From: Colletes latitarsis
Lineage: Eukaryota; Arthropoda; Insecta; Hymenoptera; Colletidae
Assembly: GCF_051014445.1 (NCBI RefSeq)
Contig: NC_135137.1
Location: 27,467,501 to 27,531,500 of the forward strand
DNA length: 64,000 bases
Direction of reading: 5' to 3'
The first letter of the stretch is position 1, and the number at the start of each line of letters is the position of its first letter. A program made the position numbers and the translations under genes. This document shows, piece after piece, positions 1-11,626 of this stretch. The notes beneath the pieces are model-generated. The model did no database searches and was not told the DNA's origin. It saw only the letters and a list, made by a program, of their open reading frames with translations.

Positions 1-495
1 TAGTTGAAAAGGAAAAATAATAAAAAACAACGCGTATTTTGGTGAAGAATATGTAGAAATTTCAAAAATATTCGAAAAGTTGTACCTTGACCCCAGTTCT
101 CACCAAACTGAGAAAACCCCCATAAAAATGTTACAATTTTCAAACGACCATAACTCCTACAATAGTGAATATATTTAAATGAAACTTTTTTCTAAAGTAG
201 ATCTCATGGATGCCCACAAAAAAGTATTAGACAATTTTTCTATAGGGCATCAAACAAAATGACTAAAAATCAAAAATGAATTTTTAAGCAAAATCGACAG
301 GGGGTAGAGGTGCCTAAATTTTTCGTCGAAAAAAAAAATTTCAAATCGTTCTGAAAAAATTATTTTTGGATGCGGGGGTCAATTACAATCATTTTTGGTG
401 AATACACATACCCCCGAAATCCTACGTACTTTCGAGAAAAAAATTCTTTACCGAAAATATAATTTCTGGCCAGGAATGTTTCGTAATTTCATTTA
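1..495 (+). mobile_element. Family X element, truncated by the window edge
   Basis: Carries the family X core (matching the copies at 37360-37800 and 48430-48960) but neither terminal CAGGGTG end. The left end is outside the window and the right breaks off just after the ggccaggaatg stretch. The orientation given is that of the core as it reads in the copy at 48501. Confidence 0.75.
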
Positions 496-801
496 CTGTC
501 TCACTTTCTCTTGTGTTCATTTCTGTAATCTATTGATAATGTTAAAAGTTCTAGAACTCCAGAAAACTGATCAATTATCCGTCATATTTGATTGTCCAGC
601 ATTGCCCCAGTCTCGAGTATGCCGGATAATCGGAATTTTATTCTACTATGTAACGTGACGTAAGTGTAGGAGTTTCTGGTGGGAATTAAACGGCACGAAG
701 ACCTACTCCCCTTGCTTTTGCGCTGTTCAGTTTGTAGGTGCCTAGCCAACAAGTCATCTCACTATGGTAGGAGTTAACTTACGAATCAATCTAAACTTTT
801 A
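496..801. other. Unassigned sequence between a family X fragment and a mariner
   Basis: Mixed-composition sequence with a GCCGGATAATCGG stretch near 620, which recurs loosely at 7790 and 49910 and may be a small transposon end. No gene was recognised. Confidence 0.3.
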
Positions 802-2158
802 TTAGGTTGAGTCACAAGTAATTGCCGGTTCAGATAGTGGATCATAAACTGTTTCGGAAATTCCAAACGACCTGTAATTCGTTCTCGCCGTTGTGCTTAC
901 CTTATTTTAGAGGGTTGAACAGTGCAGAAATAGCAGCGGCAAGCTCAGATCAAGTATTAGTACAATTTTTCGTGTAAGTGAAATGGAGAAGTCAAAGCAG
1001 CACATTCGTCACATAATGTTATGGGAGTTCCAATCTGGTAATAGTGAAAATGTGGTAGCAGAACATACAGTGCAGAATTGGTGTGCTAAGTTTCGTTTAG
1101 GAGATACCAGTTTTCAAGGTGAACCTAAATCGGGACGGTCAACGGATATCGATGACAGCATTTTGAAAGTCCTAGTGAACCAAAACTCACGTCAAACAAT
1201 CAGAGAATTAGCAGACCAGTTGAGGACAACCCAAGATTAGGAAAAGTCAGTAAGCTAGGCGTATAGGTTTCGCTCAATTTGTCAGAAAAAGTCTATCTGG
1301 CTATGAACAGAAATGACCCATTTTTGGACAAGCTGATTACAGGAGATGAAAAATGTGTCATGTACAAAAATGATACTTGAAAAAGACAGTGGGTAAATAA
1401 AGATAAACAACCTCTGTCAGAAAGAAGATTCTTCTTTGTGTATGGTGGGACCGAAGAAAAATAATCAAAAAAAATTACAATAAAAATGACCAGCACTCAT
1501 CAATCGTAAGGGCGTCTTTTGCATTGTCTTTGCATGCTTTTGCATGACAACGTTAAACCACGTACGGCAAGAGTCACCCAGGAAATAATTTTGGAACTAT
1601 GGACCGTGCTATCTCATCCTCCTTAGTCACTGGACCTAACCCCCATAGATTACCATTTATTTCGATCCTTACAAAATTCTTTAAACAGACAAAAATTCAA
1701 TAGCGACAACCATGTACAGGAATTCATTCAAACGTTTTCTCATCAAATCAAGCTGATTTTCTTGCATCAGGAATTGCTAAGCTACCAAATAAATGGTAAA
1801 GGGTTGTATTTAATAATGGAGGATACGTTTTAGACTAAGATGCTGTGGAACTTTTAATAAAGAAATTGTTAAGAATAAGCATTGCATGCATGTATTTTGA
1901 ATGAAAATTTGTATCCATTGGTGCAGTCCCCTCAGTTGCAAAGGTAAGTACTACCTGAGGGAAACACTCGTTTATTGCACCCCCGGAGCGTCTCAGTTTT
2001 CTTTCCGAGCCTCAACTCAGTTAGTAGGAGATCGTCAAGCTAAGAACAGCATTTTCGTTTTGTAAAACTAGATTAATTAAATATATACTTAGGTCGAAAC
2101 TCTTCAACAGAAATAAAGTTAGTGCGAAAAAACGGCAATTACTTATGATTCAACCTAA
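802..2158 (+). mobile_element. Degraded full-length mariner element
   Basis: Terminal inverted repeats TTAGGTTGAgtcacaagtaa at 802 and its complement ending CAACCTAA at 2158 flank the element, with TA on both sides (800-801, 2159-2160). Its 1357 bp is close to a typical mariner. It ends only 53 bp from the PHLDB exon donor at 2213. Confidence 0.88.
983..1840 (+). pseudogene. Mariner transposase pseudogene
   Basis: The first 85 codons (983-1240) stay open and match the mariner N-terminal helix-turn-helix region (MEKSKQHIRHIMLWEFQSGN, later VQNWCAKFRLGD and the SRQTIRELADQL stretch). Beyond that the frame is broken by stops and indels. Catalytic landmarks can still be read in different frames: a TGDEKCVMYKND block near 1340, an LHDNVKPRTA block near 1540 and SLDLTPIDYHLF near 1630. 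The spacing between the last two acidic residues is one less than the mariner DD34D value, consistent with decay. The element cannot encode an active enzyme as it stands. It is the oldest-looking of the mariner types here and inserted into the third coding intron of the host gene. Confidence 0.85.
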
Positions 2159-2213
2159 TACAACATCCCACGCTTTTGCTTCGTTCGCAGCACCATGGAA
2201 CGCAACAATTCAC

Positions 2214-3486
2214 CTGTTAGGCTGCCTTGGCTTTTCTACGGTACTCTGTCTCTCGTACTCAGCACACATGGCAAGGATCTCTTCCAGTCTCAATTTCTCC
2301 TGTCTCTCCATCTCTTGTTCTCGCAGCCTATCCTCCTGCGCCTGTTTTCTCTTGTACTCCGCTTCTCTGCGTTTGTTCTCCGCGTCGATCTGTCTTTCGC
2401 GCAGTTCCTCCAGCGAGCAACCGCTCCCCATGCTGGGCGTCGGACTCTTCACGCGATTCAAAGTCCTCTTTGGCTCGTTGTACTTCGGATTACGATTGAA
2501 CGCCGGACTCGGCGGTTGTATTCTCTTGATATTCGGATTCGAGCCGAAATTCTGACCGCCAGTGACGTTCCTCAGACTCCCGCCGCAATAATTCCCGTTG
2601 CTAGGGCTGTTGCAGATGTTGGGATTCGAGCTGAACTTGTCCAGCTGAAGGTACTCGGTCGTGGTGGTCTTCGAGACGATCAGACTCTGGCTCATGTCGT
2701 AATCCGGCGTGTTCAGCTCGTCCAGACCGCTCGATCTCTGGCAAGTCATGCTTCGCGACATCAGATCCCCCTGATTGGCAGTGTTCTTTTCGTTGTTGTT
2801 CTCGCGGTAGTACGGTTTGTAGGTCTTCAAGTAGGATTCCGCGGTGGAGTACATTTGAATTTGATTGTGGTTCGCTGGCGAGGCGTTCTGATACTGAAGA
2901 TTCGGGGTGTTGGATCGACTGGGCGTTCGTATATCGGATCGTTGGCGGTTCTCGTCGATGCAGTGATTCGGGGACGAGGAGGCGAAACAGTTCCCAGGCG
3001 AGGACACGTTCATGAAATGGCCGGAGGAGGACGAATTGAACGACGGTGTGTTCGAACGACTTCGATCCAAGTTGGTCAGATTCTGCAACGGGGAATTGTT
3101 GTTGCCGTTCTTCAGGGAGACCAAACTGGAAGATCTAGAGTGGCCGAGTATTTGATCGGCGGGAACGTTCGTGGTGACAGCGCCGGCTGGAAAGACTTTC
3201 GGCGAGACGCAGTTGTTTCTATTCTGTTTCGCTAGCATCTCGAACTTCGTCAGCTTCCCGAGGAAACCGATTTCGTCGTCCGAGCAGGAATTTCGCGGCG
3301 ATTTTCGCGGTGCAACGGGAGGCTTCCTTTCCAGATGATAGTTCTCTTGCAGCTGGTTCTCCGGCAGCGAAAAACTTATCGGCGCCATTGAGATTCTCGA
3401 GTGTGGCAGAACCGATCGCAAGTGCTTCGCCTCGGCCGGATGATTGAAGCGCATGTAATTCGACCTTCCGATCGACAGCATACAAC
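2214..3486 (-). CDS. PHLDB: PHLDB (LL5-type) homologue, third coding exon (FHA end, disordered linker, coiled coil start)
   Basis: This is a 1273-bp exon encoding about residues 102-526. The acceptor is gtcgtttcag (AG at 3488-3487) and the donor is AACAG|gtgaat (2214/2213), leaving phase 2. It opens with GCMLSIGRSNYMRFNHPAEA, the last FHA strands and the family hallmark RFNHPAEA. A long low-complexity linker rich in Ser, Asn and Pro follows, with several SRSNTP-like repeats near RTPSRSNTPN that look like phosphorylation or SH3/14-3-3 type sites (inference). Residues about 460-515 (LEELRERQIDAENKRREAEY onward) form a charged heptad-like helix ending in the AMCAEYERQ motif that precedes the long coiled coil in PHLDB proteins. 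The rest of the protein, including the PH domain, must lie below base 1. The exon is clearly less AT-rich than its surroundings. The long open frame on the opposite strand is a shadow. Confidence 0.95.
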
Positions 3487-3715
3487 CTGAAACGACAGAT
3501 TCAATTATGAAATCAGGAGACAATTTTCAATTATCGAAACTCTTTTCAACCCTTTGTTGCGTCATCTGACTGACTTGGAATTATTAGGAACGCAAGATAT
3601 AGATCCCAATGAAATTCGTTGAGGAAATTTTGTAGGTTTTTTGTGTTATGCTTGCATATGGCGATATTCAGTAGCTCTGGGAGTTCAGTCACTCATCGTT
3701 TAGCTCGATTATTAA

Positions 3716-4259
3716 GGGGGTAGTCTCATGTGAGGCCTCAAAAAAATCAATGCGTTTCTCTCGAAATGTTACTTTCTTAACTGGCGTAGATAAAATCTCA
3801 AAAACTATACCTTCGATTGCTTTGAAATTTTTACACGTTGTTCCACATACTAATGGCTCTCGTCCATACCAAGATTATATTTTTATAATGAGTATATCAT
3901 ATACTTTTATTAAAAAGTTTGCGGAAGAGATGACAAAATTTTGCAATTTTTAATTTAAGCTTTCAACATTTCGCCAATTTTCAACATAAATTAATTATTT
4001 TGCTACGGGCGATAACAGGAAACCTACCGAATAAACATTTTTTTGATTTTCTTTATTTAGTCAACCTTGAGAGCTGCAATCACCTACGCCAGTGTTTAAA
4101 CTCATGTTTATTGTGAAAATTATTGAAAAATTTATTTTGTATTCCTAAAGGATAGTTAAGTGAATTGCGGAAATAAATTATAACGTTAGATGTAACATTT
4201 AGTTAGAAAAAATTAATAAAGATGATTAAATTTTGCAACGTACACATGAGACCACCCCT
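3716..4259. mobile_element. Non-autonomous TTAA element with GGGGTAGTCTCATGTG ends
   Basis: TTAA at 3712-3715 is followed by GGGGGTAGTCTCATGTG, and the right end is its imperfect complement CACATGAGACCACCCC before TTAA at 4260-4263. It is about 544 bp with no coding capacity. The TTAA target is typical of piggyBac-type transposition; family membership is inferred from the target alone. It abuts the next TTAA element. Confidence 0.72.
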
Positions 4260-4313
4260 TTAAGGGGGTATTGCTGTCTAGATCGCCATTTTTTCGGTCT
4301 TTTTTGAGATTTT

Positions 4314-4463
4314 TGTGGTTCGATAGTAATATAAAATATTATTTATTCAGGTTTAATAAACCATACAGTGAAATTATAAAGGTAACGAAGAAGAGATGTT
4401 TTATAAAACGGTCGACCAGTACTCCAACATAAAGCGTCATTGTGCGGCCATAAGCGTGCCACA
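4314..4463 (-). mobile_element. Solo LTR, TGTGG..CCACA family, internally deleted
   Basis: Matches the complement of the LTR at 19460-19678 but lacks the middle. The direct flanks are atttt / atttc, a near-perfect 5-bp target duplication. It is nested in the TTAA element. Confidence 0.75.
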
Positions 4464-4520
4464 ATTTCTTTTTTTTAATGATAAGTAGACCATTTTATAC
4501 TGAGATTTTGCAGATATATA

Positions 4521-5707
4521 CAGGGTGTTCGGGCATCCCTGGGAAAAATTTTAATGAGAGATTCTAGAGATCATAATAGGACGAAAATCAACAATACTAA
4601 TTTGTTGATGAAGGCTTCGTTAAAAAGTTATTAACGTTTAAAGTTCCGCTCGTACTGAATTTTTTTCTAGAAAGTGAGTAGGATTTCGGGGATAGGTCTA
4701 TTCACCAAAAATTATTGTAATTGATCCTCGCAACCGAAAATAATTTTTCTAAAACGATTTGAAATTTTTTTTTCCGTCGAAAAATTTCACACCATCTCGA
4801 ATTTTTTTCTCGAAAGTGGGTAGGAATTCGAGGGTATGTGTAATGACCAAAAGTGATTCTAATTGATCCCCGCAACCGAAAATAATTTTTACAGAACGAT
4901 TTGAAATTTTTTTTTTCGCCGAAAAATTTAGGCACCTACCCTACCCCCCTTGTCGATTTTTCTTAAAAATTAGTTTTTCATTTTTAATAATTTTATTTGA
5001 CGCCCTACTGAAAAGTTGTCTAATACTTTTTTATAGGTACCCATGAGCTCTACTTCAGAAAAAAGTTTCATTGAAATATATCCACTATTGTAGGAGTTAT
5101 GGCTGCTTGAATAGTGGACCATTTTTATGGGGGTCTTCTCATTTTTTAGGGTCAAGGATCAACTTTTCGAATATTTTTGCAATTTGTACATATTCTCCAT
5201 CAAAATACGCATTTTGCTTTTTTAAACATTAAAATCGTCCAATCCGTTCAGAAGTTATGACGTTTTAAAGATTCGCATGAAAATTCGGGCAAACATTTCT
5301 GGCCAGAAATTATATTTTCGGTAAGGAATTTTTTTCTCGAAACTGAGTAGGATTTCGGGGGTATGTATAATGACCAAAAATAATTGTAATTGCCCACTGT
5401 AACCAAATATAATTTTTTTAGTATGATTTGAATTTTTTTAATTTCGTCTAAAAATTTCAGTACCTACTCGAATTTTTTTCTCGAAAGTCGGTAGGATTTC
5501 AGGGGTATGTGTATTCACCAAAAATGATTGTAATTCAGCCCCGCAACCGAAAATAATTTTTCCAGAACGACTTGAAATTTTTGAATTTAATTGTTAATAA
5601 TTTTTTAACGAAACCTTCATCGATAAATTGGTATTCTTGATTTTCGTCTTATGTTGGCCTCTGGAATTCTCCATTAAATTTTTTCCCAGGGGTGGCCGAA
5701 CACCCTG
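4521..5707 (-). mobile_element. Family X element, complete copy
   Basis: Starts CAGGGTGTTCGGGCATCCCTG and ends GGGGTGGCCGAACACCCTG with TA on each side. The two ends are inverted copies for roughly 110 bp. The inside has several versions of a ~140-bp unit (TCGAAAGTGGGTAGGATTTC) and one core region. No transposase was seen. Confidence 0.85.
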
Positions 5708-6298
5708 TATATTCATCTTATAAGTACAGTATTTTCTTCACCAAAAAATATTAAAAATTGTGGGAGTTATAACTTCTTATATAAATGCGTTTGTTTAAAC
5801 TGGCATCCATGATATTTCAAAATCTAGCAGACCGATTGACATAAAATTTGGAGAGAATATTCAACAGGCGCACCTTTATCGCCGGGACTAGAGATTTTAA
5901 AAAATATTGCGTTTTAATATTGTTTTCAATATGCTAAAGACAAAAAGAAAGGTTAAAAAATAGAAATACAAAACTTGAAGTGCAGCCATTCCTTTATTTA
6001 TCGAGATTTTTACTTCTGCCTAGTTCCTGCTATAATTACACCCTTCCTAATGAAGATAATTTAGCACCCTCTGTTTCAGATTAGCGGATCGGCTGGAATC
6101 ATGGAAGCCAGTGGAGCACCTTTTTCAGAAGAACCATAAAACAAGAAGTTATAACTCCCACAATTTTTAATATTTTTCTATGAAAAAAATACTGTATATG
6201 CTTATAAGATGAATAAATATATCTGAAAAATCTCGGTACAAAATAGGCTACTTACCATTAAAAAAGAAATCACAAAAAAGGCCGAAAAAATGATAGTC

Positions 6299-6848
6299 TT
6301 AACCGTTTGCGATTCTATGTCGAGTCCAACTCGACTTTTTGATTAGTGTTGTATTTTCTCATAATATTATGATTCGATCCAAATATTTGACAATTATTTC
6401 GTCAATATTTTAAATATAACATGATTAAGACAAGATCGGATCGAGTTGTGTTTTTATTACACTGTTAGTTCGAACGAAGACTGTCCTTGTTTGATTAGCA
6501 ACGTTTAGACGGTGTATTGAATATAATTATTCCACGTTTACAAGAAAAACATGATTGTCCAGTGTGCCGTGAAGTCCAAGAGAAAAGAAAAGGAACATGT
6601 TATATACAAGGTGTTGAGAGTAGTAAGGGCGAACTCAGCAACAGCATGGTCAGAGAAAAACGTGTTTTAAATATTTTCTTTAAGGGCGAATTTAACAAAA
6701 GGTTTTTGTTCTTTATTTTACTTCCATGTATTAGTAACTATTATATTTTTATTTTTGTAGAGTTTGCTACCGTTACTACCCTTAATACTTCATATAATAA
6801 GGAAAAAGAAAGCCTGAGCTGTACCCCATGTGTGTCATACGGTAACTA
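6299..6848 (+). pseudogene. Possible piggyBac-like remnant (end plus C-terminal Cys region)
   Basis: The sequence begins TTAACCGTTTGCGATTC with a GTCGAGTCCAACTCGAC palindrome just inside, an arrangement also seen at 15755. A reading frame running through 6480-6848 gives RLDGVLNIIIPRL, then HDCPVCREVQEKRKGTCYI and finally SLSCTPCVSYGN before a stop. The spaced cysteines and the RKxTCY and PC motifs resemble the Cys-rich C-terminal domain of piggyBac-type transposases. Between the two Cys clusters the frame contains about 50 unrelated residues, suggesting an insertion or chance readthrough. No catalytic domain or right-hand inverted end was found. The assignment rests on short motifs only, so the confidence is low. 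It could also be an unrelated small open frame. Confidence 0.35.
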
Positions 6849-8376
6849 ACTATAAATTATGATTAATAATAAAATATATTTAAGTAACTTATTGCTATAT
6901 TCATATTAAATATATTACTTCTTCTTTCATTCTTTTTATAATTTTTGAAAAATAAAATAAAATTCCTGCAATACAGGGTATATAAATTTAAGAAAGTCCC
7001 TAAGAAGATGGTGTGAGCACGGAGAAATATGTGGTAGGGATGAGACGAGGAGATGAAACTATCTTCTTTGAGTAAGAAAAGTACATATTCTCTACGTCCC
7101 CTTAAGTTATTTCAAGTTCAATAAATTAAATGATTACTGCATACATGTGAACTTCAATAATTGCAGTAATACTTATTGACAATGTACAGTCGTATTTATT
7201 TACTTATCTTCAGTGTAAAAGTTCATTTAAATATAAACATCTCCAGATTACGATTCAAGTTTTGTGTAACTATTACCTTTGTCACAATACAAATATCATT
7301 TTAATTGATTTTAACAATGTCTCTTTTATAATCTGCATCAGTGTCCAATTATTTATAATAGTTTTGAAAGATATCATTAGTTTTTACGAAAAATGCTGAA
7401 ATAAAGGTCGATTGAAAGTATGCGATACTTATTATTTTATAAAAAATAATTTTGAAGAACGTGTACACTACAATGTACAGTAGTACTAAAGAGTTTAAAA
7501 GAGGCAAGACTAATTTATTTAATAAATTCTAAACTCTGGATGGCAATTTCATATATTTTCTACAAACTTTGAATTTTTTAGCAAGTACGGATTTCGACAA
7601 CCACAGTAACCTTCGTAAATTGATTGGAAATCGTTTTCGTTCTTGATCAATAATTTGAGCAAGGTATAATTTCTTTTTACTAATCAACTATATTTATCTT
7701 GAGTAAAAACGAAAAGCGAGATACACCAAAAATTAAAGGGATAGAGGGAGTAGAAACAATTTCCATTCAGTTATTCCGGGCGTATCAGTTATCCGGGGAT
7801 TATTCTATTTTTTTATTTTACCTATATTTTTAATATATTCTACTCATTCTACTACTTCTACTCCTAATATTTATTTAACCATTGTTTATTATATAGTCCT
7901 TTTCTTTACATTTAAAACACTCTCCAGTATTAAATGTAACATACTATATGAAAAAGTAATTCCATACGAAGAAAGTGAATAAATAAAGAGTACAAAACTT
8001 AAAAATGAAAATTATTGAATATCTATTGTCTAATAATTCGATTTTCCAAACGTTAGAATGAAATTTTCCTCATATTGCAGAATAAATATTTTCTCAATAT
8101 TGGGACACAAATTGGGACTCAAATATGATGTAAAAAAAGGGTTCATTTTTATTGTCTTTTCAAGAAGTAATATGTACTGTTCTTTACAAAATGGCGGAAT
8201 ACATGGTTATTTGATATTCTCCAAAGAAATTCTCGATTTTTTCTACCTGAAACGGGCATCATAAAATATTTAAAATGTCAACAATTTCGAAGTGAGTATC
8301 CTTTACGAGAATTAACTATCAAGCGCCTTTTTGAAGAGGTCGTACACGGTTATTCGAATTTAAGTCAAGGTCTTAC
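6849..8376. other. AT-rich intron, nothing recognised
   Basis: Long A/T runs and scattered short repeats. No open frame with family features, and no paired inverted ends were noticed. Confidence 0.5.
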
Positions 8377-8550
8377 CTTGAGCGAGTCTCACTGGCGAAT
8401 TTATCGGCACACCATCAACTGCCGTGCTTCCATTTATGGGGTGAAGAGTGACCACGCCGTTATTGTTTTCAATCGCGCAATGAATGGTCTCGACGCCGGT
8501 ACCAACGACAGAAATGTCCGCGTCACGGCTTGACCCGAGGGTTAGCTTAC
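8377..8550 (-). CDS. PHLDB: PHLDB (LL5-type) homologue, second coding exon (FHA core)
   Basis: This is a 174-bp phase 1-1 exon encoding residues 44-101. The acceptor is cttcttttag (AG at 8552-8551) and the donor is CAAG|gtaag (8377/8376). It carries the FHA beta-sandwich core: LTLGSSRDADISVVGTG, then VETIHCAIEN and GVVTLHP, then an AVDGVPINSPVRLAQ stretch typical of PHLDB proteins. Canonical phosphothreonine-binding FHA domains have SxxH; here the His is kept (ETIH) but the Ser position is Glu, so classical phosphopeptide binding may be altered. That is inference from the motif. The exon is about 49 kb downstream (in transcript direction) of the first coding exon and 4.9 kb upstream of the next. 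It was identified from frame, splice sites and homology, because it is too short to stand out as an open frame. Confidence 0.92.
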
Positions 8551-8738
8551 CTAAAAGAAGAAATTGAAAATCTTAAATCTATAAAATAATTGTGAATAAT
8601 TTCTTCAAGTTAAAATCCATAAAATCTAACTACAGGCACAAACTTTAAAGACAAAAAGATTTTCATAAACGTACATCTGAAAATAAACAGTTCTAAAGAC
8701 TTTCAGTTTCTTAATTTGTAACGTAGAGATTCTTTTAA

Positions 8739-9441
8739 GGGAGTATTGCTGTCTAGGCTGTCATTTCTTCGGCCTTTTTTTGTGATTTTTTTTTTAACAA
8801 CAGGTAGGTTGTTTTGTAGTGACATTTTGCAGATATATTTATTTGTCTTATAGGTATGTATAGTATTTTTTTCATCAAAAAATATTAAAAATTGCGAGAG
8901 TTATAGCTTCTTGTTTAAAAAAACGCATTTAAACTGGCTTACATGATATTTCAAGATCTAGCAAACCGATTGACTTCAAATTTGGTGGGAATATTCAGCA
9001 GACGCGCCTTTATAGCTGGAACTAGAGATTTAAAAAAATATTGAGTTTTACTATTTTTTTTGATACGCTAAAGACAAAAGAACGATTAACAAATAGAAAT
9101 TCGAAACTTGAAGCGTTGCCATTTCTTTATTTATCAGGATTTTGACTTCTTCCTAGTTCCTGCTATAATTACAACCTTCCTTATGAAGATACTTTAACCC
9201 CCTCTGTTTCAAATTATCTGGAATCCTGGAAGCCATTGGAGCACCTTTTCCAAAAGAGCCATTAAATAAGAAGTTATAATTCCCACGATTTTTAATATTT
9301 TTCCATAAAAAAAATATTGTACATGCTTATAAGATGAATAAATATATCTACAAAGTCTCAGTACAAAACAGCCTATCTATCATTAAAAAAAAAAATCACA
9401 AAAAGGGCCATGAAATTGACAGTCTAGACAACAATACCTCC
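8739..9441. mobile_element. TTAA element with long inverted ends (uninterrupted copy)
   Basis: TTAA at 8735-8738 and 9442-9445 flank a 703-bp element. The left end GGGAGTATTGCTGTCTAG and the complement of the right end GGAGGTATTGTTGTCTAG match and stay similar for about 180 bp. It is non-coding and shows what the copy at 4264-6298 looked like before its insertions. Confidence 0.82.
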
Positions 9442-9445
9442 TTAA

Positions 9446-10866
9446 TTTACGAACTCCACAATACTTTATTTTTTTTTGTATCTGTTATGTTTATTTCTAT
9501 TTTCAATATTTTTCATTTAATTGTTTTGAAATGAATATGCGTTAATGCAGAAAATATCGACATTATTACTCGAACGCTACTCGAGTTATGTATTTTTAGA
9601 AGATCATAAATACAAATAACATATAACAGATACATGATTTTTATTTTAGATACACGTGTCGTATGTTGGATGTTAAATTAATATTCTGAAAGGTAGTCTT
9701 TACTCTCAAAATGATATTTTCTTTTCCTTCTTTAATGTCTTCAACATTTGTTCAAATTATAGTGTGAAAAGTAGAAACATTCGATAATTCAACAGTGTGC
9801 TTGTTATTTTCAAGCATTTAATAACAGGAGCGTTATTTACAAGTATTATCTACTATTTATTCTTTATTGAAAGACGTCCTTATTTCCTCAAATTAATTGT
9901 ATCGTATTATTATAATAATGATAATAGTTTCATAGTGATGGGGTACAGTCAAGGGCTACTTCTGAAACTCTAAATTATTACATAAACACGAACAGGTAGG
10001 GTAAGACAAGCAGGAAACGTGGAGAAATACATCCAGTGAGACAGAAATCTAAGGAGGAAAAGTTAAACAAAATGTTGTCGAATAAAAGAATTAATGGTGT
10101 ACTTGAAAGCAAAGAAGAATGAGAAATCGCGAATTTTAGAGAGAAGAAAGTTCTAACATCAAGAGTAAGAATTATATCTAAATTAATACAATAAGACAAT
10201 TTACTGTCATAAAATTCTGTATTAATCAAAACATTAAACTACTCATAATTATTGTTTCTTATATGCAGCATAAAAAGTAAACTTATGAACGTTCCTACGT
10301 TTCATCATTTTGATCTTCGTGACATTCTTTAAACCACAAAATTTTTGATTTCAATTAATCGATTTGCATGTTACCCTATTGATTACCTATTCTTATAGAA
10401 TGAACACTCTCTACACCTGCATTAATTGTAAGTTGGTTCTGGCCATAGAGACGCGATAAGAATCTTCACAATGCATTGCTTCGTTGCAATAGTACTTTAG
10501 AAATTCTTGGAATGCTTCTAATTGCGTGACGGGCGTTGACAATGCTAACTTTGTAAATTAGTAGACGAGCACGCTATCCGAGATACTCTTGATTGTAAAA
10601 GATTTGGAGGATCGAGGTCTGGAGAGCGGGCGACTAAAATAAGCCGCAGATCGGTGCACTACATCCGTGAATGTTCAAAGGAGAGCGTTTTCTAATAATG
10701 CAGGCATCTGTCTTTTGGGGAAATCTGTTTAATTTTAACTATTAGCCTAGATGTCAAGGAAACCGGTGCCAAGTTGATGCAAAAGTCTTTCACGCGGAGG
10801 ATTAAGATTTGCCTAATTACGTATATGTATGTACTTTCTTGATTTTATGGTACAGTTGGCAGATTC
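9446..10866. other. Intron, nothing recognised
   Basis: Mostly AT-rich. A moderately GC-richer patch at 10440-10700 shows no reading frame or repeat that I recognise. Confidence 0.45.
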
Positions 10867-11624
10867 TCAATTTTTCTTAAAAATTCGTTTTTCATTTTTA
10901 ATAAATTTGGTTGGCGCTGTACAGAAAAGTTGTTTAATACTTTTTTGTAGGTACCTACGAGCTCTAGTTCACATCTAAATTTCAATGAGATTTGTTCACT
11001 ATTGTAGGAGTTATAGTCGTTTGAAAAGTGGACCATTTTTATGGGGGTTTTCTCACTTTACGGAGTTAAGGAACAACTTTTCGAATATTTTTGAAATTAC
11101 TACATATTCTTCACTAAAATACGCGTTGTTTGACTTTCGAAACATTACAATCCCCCAATCCGTTCAGAAGTTATGACGTTTTAAAGATACGCATGAAATT
11201 TTGGAGTGACATTTCTGGCTTGAGATTATATTTTCGGTAAGGAATTTTTTCTCGAAAATGGTTAGGATTTCGAGGGTATGTCTATTGACCAAAAATGATT
11301 ATAATTGACCCCTGCAACCAAAAATAATTTTTTTAGAACGATTTGAAATTTTTTAATTTCGTCAAAAAATTTAGGCACCTACTCGAATTTTTTTCTGGAA
11401 AGTGAATAGGATTTCGAGGTTATGTCTATTCACCAAAAATGATTGTAATTGACTCCTGCAATCGAGAATAATTTTTTCAAAATGATTTGAAATTTTTTAA
11501 TTTAAGTTTTTAATAACTTTTTAACGAAGCCTCAATCAAGAAAATTGATATTCTTGATTTTCGTCTTATTTTTACCTTTAGAATCTCCCATTAAAATTTT
11601 TCTCAGGTGTGGCCAAACATCCTG
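10867..11624 (-). mobile_element. Family X element, truncated at the left
   Basis: Begins inside the core and runs to a mutated right end (GGCCAAACATCCTG) before TA. Core orientation is minus. Confidence 0.8.
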
Positions 11625-11626
11625 TA

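Larger units (their letters stand above)
4264..6298. mobile_element. TTAA element with long inverted ends, carrying two nested insertions
   Basis: Starts TTAA GGGGGTATTGCTGTCTAG and is homologous to the copy at 8739-9441 over its whole backbone. The right end stops at gatagtc before TTAA 6299-6302, missing the last 15-20 bases of the expected inverted repeat. An LTR (4314-4463) and a family X copy (4521-5707) are inserted in it. Without these it would be about 700 bp. Confidence 0.78.
3487..8376 (-). other. Second coding intron of the PHLDB homologue, 4.9 kb
   Basis: Bounded by gtaag at 8376 and tttcag at 3487. It holds two TTAA-type elements that abut, with an LTR and a family X copy nested inside the second, and a possible piggyBac-like remnant next to them. 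Confidence 0.9.

Noticed and set aside
2195..3235. 346-codon open frame on the plus strand
   Set aside because: It lies entirely opposite the well-supported PHLDB exon, has shadow-type composition (Arg/Val/Leu rich) and no recognisable domain.
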